Positions 55,356-64,000 of a stretch of 64,000 bases of DNA are shown piece after piece. The stretch is from Curvularia sp. ZM96. Taxonomy: Eukaryota; Ascomycota; Dothideomycetes; Pleosporales; Pleosporaceae. Position numbers and translations under genes: made by a program. The notes beneath the pieces are model-generated. The model was given only the letters and a program-made list of their open reading frames with translations. It was not told the DNA's origin and ran no database searches. Positions within the stretch are counted from its first letter, which is position 1, and every line of letters begins with the position of its first letter. The stretch lies in assembly GCA_022457065.1 (NCBI GenBank), contig JAJGBQ010000004.1, positions 1,736,001-1,800,000 on the forward strand, read 5' to 3'.

Positions 55356-57696
55356 CTAGTCATCGTCATGCCTGGCCATGCCAGCCTGACTTCCCTCAAA
55401 GTTCCTCATTTTCTGCGCATGATTGAAATTAATCATTGTGCGCATCGGGTTCTTGCGGGCGGCGCTGACCATGCTAGGGGTAGGAGGAAATCTGGAGGCG
55501 CGCACGCTGCCGGTTCCATACTGGACCTCGTCAAACAATTGATCGTACTGTCCCTGGGTCAGGCTATCCTTGCGAGATGACTTTGAAGATGATGATGCTT
55601 TGACGGGGCGTATGGTAGAAACTTCGCTGGATTCAGAGATAATGGAAGGCTTGTGCTTAGAAGACCGCGAGGAGCGGTGGGCACGTCCAGAGTCCTCGTC
55701 ATCGGCCGAGTCGGAGGTCTTGTGGGAACGAGAACGGTGGGAGCGCCTGGTGGATTTGCTGACAGAGGATTCGTCGTCATCAGCGTGCTTTTTACTGCGG
55801 TGGTTGGCGGAGGATTCGGTGTCCTCGGTATGCTTCTTGCTGCGGTGGCTGACAGAGGTCTCAGCGTCGTCGTTCTTCTTACTCTTGTGGCGGTGAGAAC
55901 GGTGCCTGCGGCGGGGGCCATCGCCGATCTGAGAGATGCTATCGTCGGGTACTACGGTGTCAAGGTCATCCTCAGTTTGCTCGTCAACGTCGAGATCGTC
56001 AATAAAGTCATCATCGTCATCCTGCTCGTTCTTGGTCTTGTCGCGTTTGAAGAGATTGCTGACAATAGAGGCAGCCTTGAAGGGAACCTTGGGAGGGACC
56101 TTGGTTGCTTTAGATTCAGAGGGTGGCGGGGAAGGAGAAGAGTCACGTTCTTTGCGACTACCATGCTTGCCATGCGAAGACTTTGCCTTTGATCGGCTCG
56201 AGCGATGCGAACGAATGCTCTTTGTATCCTCGTTGTCAGCGACAAAAGACGAGATGAAGGAGCTAGGCGCTGCACTCGGAGCTGCGCTATGCGCCTTGGA
56301 GACAACACTGTGAGACTTGGATGGCCGTGGTGGCTTCAGACTTGATCCCATGCCGTCTGGCCTGGCTGCCGACACTGTGCTCCTCGCCTGCTCAAGCATC
56401 AACAAGTCAGGACTTGTACTTGCGCGGTTAGCTGACGTAAGCCTAGAGGGGGCCGCTGAAGGTGCACGAGAGTAGGCAGGCGCATACTCAATGGCCTGAG
56501 GCTCTGCATACTCGATAGCACGCGGCTTTGCATACTCAATGGCGCGAGCTTGAGCGAGGGCACTCGAGCCACCGATTTGAGAGGGTGCGTAGTAGTCGGC
56601 GGGGGCAGCCTCGATCTGTCGCGGGATGGACGACTTTGGGATCTGGGATGCGCGCGAGTAGACGGAACGCGCGTCTTCGTCGTCGCTGTTGCGGTGTACT
56701 GACTTGGGCGATTTTGGCGGGGCGGCAGTCTCGGGCGTGGGCTGAGCTTGCTGTGCTGGCTGCGCTTGCGGTTCGGGTTGTGGGGTTTGCTGGGGTGGTT
56801 CGGGTTGCGCCGGGGTCTGAGCAGAGAGGCTTGCCGCATTCTTGACCGCGCTTTTGGCATCCAGGAAAGCGTTGAATTCGGCCTCCTTCTTGGCGCTATC
56901 GCGCTCGCTCCTGGCGAATGCGTACGCAACGGCTGCGCCTGCGGCAGCTCCAAGGAGGGCACCGAAGAGTTGCTTGCCGGCTCCTTCGTTGGACTCGGAC
57001 TTGGTGACCTTGGGGGCAGGCATAACGTCGTCTGCGGAAAAACTTCTAACTACACTGGGTGGCTTTGGAACGGCGGATTCGGCGGGCGATGCAGCAGCAG
57101 CAGCAGCAGCAGGCGGTGCTCTCGAGGCTGATGCTGATGTGTAAGTGTTGAGGATGGAGCTGGCGCGGTAGGACGAAGAGGATGTGGTGGTAGTTGTAGT
57201 CGTGGTGGTGACTGTCCTGTGCCACGTGATGATCCTGCTGTGCTCGTAAACGGTGCCGTCTTCCCCGATGTCAGGTCCGTTGCGGTATACGGCCTCGATA
57301 CTGTTTCCGTCAAAGTCAAGGACTGCAGCGTTGAAGTGGCCGGTTTCCGCGCATCGAGTGGCTGGGCTTCCGTTGGGTCGACCGCCTGCTAACAATGCTG
57401 CAGTATAAAAGTTCCGGACCGCGGTCGTGCTGGGAGCGGTGAAGGCAATGTGTGCGGCACCGGCTTTTACGCTACCCCAGGCGTTAGTTGCGGTGTAGTT
57501 GGATATGGGACGATGAATTGAACTCTTACCCAGGCGTCTCTTGGCAGAGAAAGAAGTCGGCATTGTGGATCCCGAGCCCGATCTGGTGGCCAGTCTCTCC
57601 AATGTAGCGGTAGCCAAGCGGCTGGAGGGCAGAGAGGAAGAAGGACGTAGATGTTGGCAGATGCGAGACTGTGAGGCCAATATGGGCGACAGGCAT
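55356..57696 (-). CDS. VOC (glyoxalase-fold) domain protein with long disordered Ser/Arg/Lys tail
   Basis: Exons 57530-57696 and 55356-57471 with a 58-nt intron (CTAAC branch point) give 760 residues. The N-terminal about 150 residues are a VOC fold: MPVAHIGLTVSHLPTSTSFF, GYRYIGETGHQIGLG, then AAHIAFTAPSTTAVRNFYTA and FNAAVLDFDGNSIEAVYR, close to small glyoxalase/bleomycin-resistance-like fungal proteins. After a run of Thr and Ser, a glycine-zipper helix (LFGALLGAAAGAAVAYAF) could enter a membrane. The rest is low-complexity sequence rich in Ser, Arg, Lys, His, Pro and Asp with RSHRSRSHK-type repeats, then a conserved-looking end, NPMRTMINFNHAQKMRNF. The metal-binding residues are not clear, so enzymatic activity is unproven. 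Confidence 0.82.
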
Positions 57697-59147
57697 TGCT
57701 GAGCAATTGGGGATGAGCAGAGTGAAGTGACGGGTAGCGAGTGAAGGGGGGGAGCGAGGGGTGCAGGGGGAACGGGGTGAAGGTTGCAAATGGTAGAGTC
57801 AAGTGTGAATGTCACTGTGTATGGGTGTATGGCATGTAGGCAGTCTGGGGGGTACAAGGTCGCGAGGTACGAGGTCGGGGTTTATATCACGGCTGGCCGG
57901 TCCCGTGCCAAAGAGCGTGTCAGTGCCGCGTCTGGATGCATCGTGAAGGGAGTCGCAGGGCGTCCGAGAGGGTGGTGCGGAAGAGCCAGTGCTAGGCGGC
58001 CCCACCGCTGCAGGCGGGAATCAGGGAGGCCGCTGTCAACAAGTCGAGATGCTGCCACATGTCCTGCGTCTGCAGGCTAGCAAAGTCGTCCAAGTAAGCG
58101 AGCGCCCGGCCAGAGACATTGGCTACACACCGCCGGCCCGCAGCCGCGAGAGGTAAAAGCCCGCCGTCGCCTCACAACGCCCATGACGCTGCGGAAAATG
58201 GCTCTTCGGCCTGTTGTCGCTTGTCGCGTGCACTCGAGTATTTGCGGTCTGGACACCTCGTGTCGCCGCCCTGGGCCACCGTCTGACGTCGTCAATGGGG
58301 CTGCCGCTGCCACAACAACCAGGACGGCAGCCCTGCCACGGCGCCCGTGACAGGCATCGCCGTGCTTGCACGAGACCGCCTCGCCTTAGCATTTGCCGCT
58401 TTCTTTTTGCCATGTTCGCTGCCCATCGTGGGAGATCGGCGATGCGGCTCCTCGTCCCTCTGTGCCCATCCCGTCACTCTCCCGCCGCATGCGCACCGAG
58501 GCTGCTAACCTTGTTCTCCCGCGCTAGCCCCATCCGGCATAGCGCTTCCCATGTGTTGGTTGCACACCATAGAGGGGTCAACGGCTCTCATTGCGAACCC
58601 TAACATGACGTGAAGCACAACTTTTCTTTCATTCGTCAGCGCATCCATTGATGACGCTCCCCAGCATCCTGCCCGTGCCCCGCGCTGCTGTGCGCTACCT
58701 ACTTTCTAGAAAAGAGCCGCGATTACCTACAAAACTACCCATTCATACAGGGGCGCCACACGTACGGCCAATCGCAGCCCACCACCCGCACACACACTAG
58801 CCGGCTGCGCCACCTACAGACATACAAAAGGAAAAAAACAGAGGGGAACGGGGCCGGTTGAGCTGCCCCGCTGTCTTCCGCAGAAGACTGATTGTTGTGC
58901 GTTGAGCCAGAGCAGTTGTTTTGTTGTAAAAAAACCTCAAGCAGACGCCCAAAATCAAATGCAGTAAGCGTTCGGGCTGTCGATGTTGCGATCTAAGCCC
59001 CAAACGCGTCCCGCTGCCTATGAGTTCCCTAGTCCTAGTCCTGCGGTATTCCGGTTCCGGTTCCGACTCGTGCAAATTTGGATGCTTGTGGGCTTGCTGG
59101 CGTGTTCGCCATGGATAGGTCCATCCGTCGTTTCGTCTGCCGCTCAG
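57697..59147. other. Intergenic region, about 1.45 kb
   Basis: GC-rich. Frames up to 129 codons lack ATG starts and pattern. Should contain the VOC gene promoter and the NEP1 3' end. Confidence 0.5.
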
Positions 59148-60139
59148 CTAGAAAATATTCCATACGTCCTCAGCCGCATGGCAGAACTTGCTGCACGCAA
59201 CGCTGGCACTGAGATTGAACTGGCTAATGGCGATGCTGTCGTCCTTGATGCCATCGGCGAAATCGTCATTGCCCTTGGCCATGGCACCCACAAACACGGC
59301 AATACTCTCGCCTTTGTTGAGCCCTCCAATGTAGTCGCTGACACGCACCACCTCCGAGTCAAAGCTGAGCGTCACCTTGCGGCAGTTCGGCGGCAGGTGG
59401 TCGGTAATCGGGTTCTTGATCACCTCGATGAGCTTTTCCTGTGAAGTTGTCGAGCGGATCTGATGTCTGTGCAGCAGCTGCACCATGAGTCCAGCAAATC
59501 GCTTAAACGTACGAGGAATGCGCACGGTAGGGCTGACCCGGATGAGCACGTTCTTGGAGGTATGGATGTAGATCTGGAGCTTGCCCGCCTTGTTGATTGG
59601 CGAATCCAGTAGTGTGAGTAGACACTGCATGGCCACGTTAGCTGGTTAGCCTCCTTAGCCTCCTCTTGTACGCACTTGGTGTGTAATATCTGGCCGAGCC
59701 TCACTGATGTCGCGCCCCATTTTCCGCATAACGCCAATGTGATCGTCACTGTTGAGCAGGTTGTACTTGTCTTCGCGCGCGCCAGGTCCCCGGCCGCTTC
59801 CATGCGATGCCTTGTACGTCTCCAGTGTCGCGTTACAGAGCACGACGATCAGCCGTTGTGTGTCCTTGTCGTTGGTGGGAATGGGGGCATGCTGTTCAGC
59901 GACTAGTTTCGGTAGCTCCGGTGGAGGCATCGACTGTGTTCCTACGGGTAGTACGGCAACATTAGCCTTATTCATGGCTGAAAAGAAGGAGTAGTAGTAA
60001 TAGCAACAGCAGCAGTAGTAGTAACAACCGAGGTGTAAGCTGACGACATACTTGCGCGCTTCTTCCCCCGCTCAGTAGAGTCACGAGATGTTTCTCTCTC
60101 TGCGGGCGAAACGGAGCGTTCGGGCTGGAGGGGAGCCAT
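59148..60139 (-). CDS. NEP1: rRNA pseudouridine N1-methyltransferase Nep1/Emg1
   Basis: Exons 60052-60139, 59676-59977 and 59148-59624 give 288 residues. The SPOUT methyltransferase core shows [87 protein letters not shown] and VFVGAMAKGNDDF, the knot and SAM-binding loops. The N-terminal about 45 residues are a basic, Ser-rich extension. The enzyme methylates a hypermodified uridine in 18S rRNA and is needed for 40S biogenesis in the nucleolus. The first intron carries a trinucleotide microsatellite (AGT/AGC units, 59988-60029). Confidence 0.95.
59988..60029. repeat. Trinucleotide microsatellite in NEP1 intron 1
   Basis: Mixed AGT/AGC/AAC triplets on the plus strand, near the 3' splice site of the minus-strand intron, where they form the pyrimidine-rich stretch before the acceptor. 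Confidence 0.7.
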
Positions 60140-61260
60140 GTTGAGTGTATATGTTGAAACAAATTCTACTGGTGTAGGTGTGTATAGCTCTGACGTATAG
60201 GTGGTTCTAATGCGCCACCAGGGTAAGTGAAAACAGGTCCTTTTGTATGGTTGTCTGGGAGTTAGCAGTGTCAGAAGCGCTGTAGAGACCAGGTGCTTTG
60301 TCGTAAAGCGGTGTGGAGGTGTAGGTGGGCTTGAGAAGAGAGTTAAGGGATCGCGCGTCTTTTTTGCAGAGGATAGTCGGTGCAAAGAGCCGTTTTTCAC
60401 TCAACCAATCACAGCCGAGCGGGCCGGAGGGATTACGTGAGAATGCCACTAAGCGTTCATGTGCCAGTAATCTCAAGGTTTACTACTACTACCAACCGTT
60501 ACCAAAGTCTCCGAACCAGTATACTAATACTACCATGATTCGGGCCTAGATTCGGACAGCAACTTACCCTACCAATGGCGTGCACGATCTGTAACGCCTG
60601 ACTTACCCAACCTGTCTCCGCTCCAGGGCAGCCCACTAGTCTTGAACTACAGCGCCCGTTTCGGTGAGATTCGGTTCCCAGCAGTTCTCAAAGCACGCCG
60701 GTGTCCGAGGAGGTCCGGAAAAATCGGAATTGGCGTAAAGATGTGGATTCGTTCCAGAGTCTTTGGGTGGGGCGCCTCGCAGCTGTCATGCCTGGCCGGG
60801 CGCTGCAACGTTCTGCAACGAAAGTGTCTCACCATGGTCTCTTGGCCCACCTTGAATTTGAAACAACCGTCATATCGCACAATCGCTTCACGCTCAACAT
60901 GTCGCCATACGCAAAGCGTATGGTCTCTGGTGTAAACATCATGCGAGCTGCCGAGACGACCAAGAGGTCAGGTCATGGGCGAAACGACATGGGTTTGGCC
61001 GACGCGCCGCTGCCCTTTGGCCGCCGGTAGGGATACATGAACACTAGCTGCCGCTCTCTCGCGGGTTCTCCCAGCCGTCCAGCCAACATCACGTTTCCTT
61101 GATACCATTCTTTTCCATCGCCGGCGATATTTTTATTTGACTTTTTTTTATTTGGCAGCCGGCTGTCCTTCTCCCCTTCGCAATTACAAGCTTAAAGACG
61201 TCTCCGTCAGCCTAATCAAAACCGCCCTACGCAAAAGTACCCGATCAATACACGCACAAG
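60140..61260. other. Intergenic region, NEP1 promoter and small-gene promoter
   Basis: The flanking genes read outward. Frames near 60642-61030 overlap one another on three frames and show no pattern, so no gene is called. Confidence 0.5.
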
Positions 61261-61482
61261 ATGGCTGGTTTCGATTGGCTCGCACCAATCCTCACACCCG
61301 CTGCTCTGCGCTCAGTACAGGCAGATGGACGACCAGTCATCACACTATTTTTGGTCATCTTCGGTCTCTCGATTCTCGGTGCAGTAATATGGTACTGCCA
61401 CTTCGTCACATCCAAGATGTACCCCAAGAAGAAAGACGCAAACGCGAAGAAGGGAAAGATCCTCGGCATCATCCCGCGGTAG
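61261..61482 (+). CDS. Tiny single-pass membrane protein
   Basis: 73 residues, ATG in ACAAGATGG context after a pyrimidine- and CAA-rich leader. One hydrophobic helix (about residues 27-46, VITLFLVIFGLSILGAVIWY) is followed by a Lys-rich tail, SKMYPKKKDANAKKGKI, ending IIPR. Topology is probably lumenal or outer N-terminus with cytosolic tail. I do not recognise a named family. The good start context, clean helix and basic tail make it a likely real gene. Confidence 0.6.
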   Translation: MAGFDWLAPILTPAALRSVQADGRPVITLFLVIFGLSILGAVIWYCHFVTSKMYPKKKDANAKKGKILGIIPR

Positions 61483-62163
61483 GCGGGCACAGCAGTAGGA
61501 AAGAGGCACCCGAGAAACCTCGATATCACGCCTCAAGCACGTTGAGGTCATCGTGGTTGTCGCTGCCGACTGTGTTGCGGTTTTGTTTTCGAATACCCCC
61601 TGGAGCACCGACACTTGTACCCTTCGATTGAGACTTTTTCCGACAGTCACTCCCCAAATACCATCTTCGAACACATTTTATGCCGCAAACTCATTTCGAA
61701 GGTGGCACAGACCGGTTTGGTTCTTGTGCGAGGTACAGGTCGGAGGCTGCCAGTTCAACATGCATCAAGAGAGTTTTTTTTTGTCCATAAAGCAAGCGTT
61801 TGGAGATACTTTCGACATAATACATATTTTTAAGCATGCTTTGTTTTCAGTCCCTATATGTGTAATTTGATACACCCAGTTTTACTCGACGCTTGTTGCC
61901 GATTACAGGTTGCATCAGCCTTCCGAAGCATATCGGCTTTCTCGTGGACGATCGGAACTGGTGGTATCACCGAATGACGTGTGGCTTACCCCAACATGCA
62001 GCACAACAACAAGATCAGAGACACATGGCCGAACAAATTCATAACGACCGAATTCCATCGGCGTCTGCAACCAACTGCCAAGGTCGTAGCCATGATACAA
62101 AAGGCCATCACCGACCTGATGTTGTGTTCAAGACCAAGCACATAGTAGAAGCAAATTGTATAC
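61483..62163. other. Intergenic region upstream of the SDR gene
   Basis: 3' sequence of the small gene and the promoter of the next. A minus-strand frame at 61986-62321 shadows the SDR exon. No gene seen. Confidence 0.5.
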
Positions 62164-63017
62164 ATGCCCACCATGACTTCTGAATCAGTCTCGACACAAT
62201 TACCTCTCCAAGGCAAAGTAGCTATAGTCACTGGCGCTTCGCGAGGTATTGGTGCTGGCTTGGCGTTAGAGCTAGCGCGACGAGGAGCAAAGGCTTGTCT
62301 ACCATATCCAGTCAAAACCACGCCACTCTAGTCTACTGACACTGATGACAGGTGACGCTTGTCTACACGTCAGCACGAAGCAAGGAGCTGGCAGAAGAAA
62401 TTGCGTCCAAGATCCAGTCGCTTGGCAATGGCAGCGCATCGACTATTGTACAAGCAGACCTCAAGGAGCTAGATGCACCTGCAAAGATTGTATCCGCGAC
62501 CAGAGAAGCCTTTGGCGACAAGATTGATATTCTCGTCAACAATGCTGGCGTGCTGTTCAACAAGCCGGTGGTAGAGGTCACCGCGGAAGACTACGCGGCC
62601 ATGTTCGACGTCAATGTTCGAGCAGCGCTCCTCCTTACAGGCGCCGTGGTGCCCCATCTACGTGCCCCAGGCCGTATCATAAACATGTCATCCGTCGGCG
62701 CACGCAAGTGTTTCGCCAACCTGTCGCTGTATGCCGGTTCCAAAGCAACGATAGAAGGCATAACACGCAGCCTAGCACAGGAACTAGGTGGCGCAGGCCA
62801 TACCGTCAATGCCGTTGCCCCTGGGCCTGTGGAGTCGGAGATGCTGGCAGATGTGCCGAGAGACATTGTCGAGGGCCAATTGAAGGAGACGGCTGTCGAG
62901 CACCGAATGGGTACCGTCGACGATGTTGCAAGAATTGTGGCATGGCTCTGTGGCGAAGACGCAAAGTGGGTTTCGGGTCAAACAATCTCGGCGAGCGGTG
63001 GTTTCCTCATGGTGTGA
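62164..63017 (+). CDS. Short-chain dehydrogenase/reductase (classical SDR)
   Basis: Exons 62164-62292 and 62352-63017 give 264 residues (255-260 is usual). The cofactor motif TGASRGIG is at residues 23-30, then VNNAGV, INMSSV, and the catalytic Tyr170-x3-Lys174 in LYAGSKATIEG. NAVAPGPVESEML and the end SGQTISASGGFLMV are typical of 3-ketoacyl reductase-like SDRs. NADP(H) use is suggested by the Arg in SRG. The join ELARRGAK/VTLVYTSARS is exactly what the family needs, but the intron starts GCTTGT, not GT. Two in-frame ATGs lie at the start (62164, 62173); the second has the better context. The substrate cannot be read. Confidence 0.88.
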
Positions 63018-64000
63018 GGGGTTGCTGGTGTCATTGTTTTAGACAGTAAGGCTTTTTGGTGTGTGTTTTCCAAGTGGGGAGTCAAAGAGGCTATCACGAT
63101 GGTATGTTTGGGGGCCTGTTTGGGCGAGGAGGCAAAGTCACTGTCTAGTAGTGGTAGGCATGTAGTTGAATATAGGTAGTTGACTCGGAGTACCGTACAT
63201 GATGGATTTCACCGCAGTACCGCCGTTGAAACATGCAGAAACATGGTTGATCCGCGTGGAAAGCGTAGGTTCTCGATGCCGCCACATCGGTTGATCCGCT
63301 GCGGTGTATCCACGTATGCAGTAGGCATTTGCAGTATAGCATCTAAGCACGGTTTTTTTTTCAACAGTCTATCCTTGCGATAATGGGGGAAGTATTGCCA
63401 ATAACTATTCTATTGCACTCGTCTCAGCCAATGCTGCCACACCACCTGAGCCAAGGTACACCCTTCCCTTGCGGCTGTCAATCTGGGCTAAGCCGCGCCA
63501 TCGCCAACACTTTCCAAAGCTTGTATTCTCTACACGATGTCGACGTGGTGCAAGCAGGGGCGCGGTAAATGGAGGCAGAGGGTGGTGGTTATGCGTCGGC
63601 AGTTAGGGCGTTGCAAAAGACCGATCAGGGGCTTAGAATCGAGGCGCCGTGCTCTAACGCTGTGTGTTTTAGCCCTGGCCCCAAACGCCTCTCAAACGTC
63701 TCCCCTCTGCCTTTTCGCATGCCAAAGACGATGCCGCATGGCCTCTGGAGTTTCAGATGGCTCCTTTGGCATCGCTTGCGATCCAATCACGCCACGCTGC
63801 CGCGCTGATTGGCTTGTCCGCCGGCTTGGGACGCCCTCGACGATGGCGGTACCGTGCGGTGTCGCAACAAGGCCACTGAAAATGGTTCGACTTCTGCTAC
63901 CGTTTCGCGTTCTTGGATCGAATGCCCGGCGGATGCCCATTCATTCACAGCACTAGACCGACTGATACCCCATTACCCACTTGTGCCTGCTTGTGCCGAC
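63018..64000. other. Terminal intergenic region
   Basis: The overlapping frames at 63537-63956 (plus) and 63692-63940 (minus) are GC-driven and show no family pattern. No gene is called. Confidence 0.45.

Noticed and set aside
58214..58603. 129-codon frame upstream of the VOC gene
   Set aside because: Starts without ATG, in GC-rich sequence with frames open on several strands.
63537..63956. 139-codon frame at the right end
   Set aside because: Basic, patternless translation and an equally long opposing frame; probably a GC effect.

Overview
The window looks like nuclear DNA of a filamentous ascomycete. The evidence is about 20 protein genes on both strands, short introns (about 49-175 nt, GT..AG with CTAAY branch points), C-ending codon bias in highly expressed genes, and a gene set typical of Pezizomycotina: a HET-domain gene, palB/RIM13, AA9, GH12, GH47, ANT1 and a DUF3716-type gene. 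Dothideomycetes/Pleosporales is my best guess; it rests on general resemblance, not a search.

Layout. 0-2 kb: 3' end of a fungal-specific transcription factor, then a bZIP gene whose frame breaks at a run of nine G. 3.8-8.6 kb: an unknown protein with an internal duplication, ribosomal protein L12 (uL11), and a Golgi-type GT8-like glycosyltransferase. 10-12 kb: secreted GH20 hexosaminidase. 12.8-16.6 kb: a small spliced gene, a disabled HET-domain gene, and RMI1, which is divergent from VPS51 at 16.7 kb. 18.6-21.6 kb: an Mpv17-family protein and an AA9 polysaccharide monooxygenase with a CBM1. 21.6-29 kb: about 7.4 kb poor in genes, holding an orphan promoter-like block and decayed tandem protein-like modules. 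29-32 kb: GH12 endoglucanase and a small secreted CBM4/9-like protein. 32.5-43.2 kb: oxysterol-binding protein (8 exons, one GC-AG intron), PalB calpain, peroxisomal ANT1, a DUF3716-type gene and an ER alpha-1,2-mannosidase. 44-52.6 kb: a large coiled-coil gene, PML1/SNIP1 (SR-rich with FHA domain), a Topors-like RING protein and a Swiss-Army-Knife HAD/RGG RNA-repair-like protein. 54-63 kb: a small Cys-rich protein, a VOC-domain protein with a long disordered tail, NEP1/EMG1, a tiny membrane protein and an SDR oxidoreductase.

Together the genes are mostly housekeeping (ribosome biogenesis, splicing, genome stability, membrane traffic, glycan processing, pH signalling). Among them sit four secreted carbohydrate-active proteins (GH20, AA9-CBM1, GH12, CBM-like), which suit a plant-associated or saprotrophic lifestyle. 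They are spread over 21 kb, not in a co-regulated cluster. I found no convincing tRNA or rRNA gene, CRISPR array or intact transposon. The least explained parts are the 24.2-26.0 kb decayed module array, the 23.4 kb promoter-like block, and two frame-broken regulatory genes (bZIP, HET).
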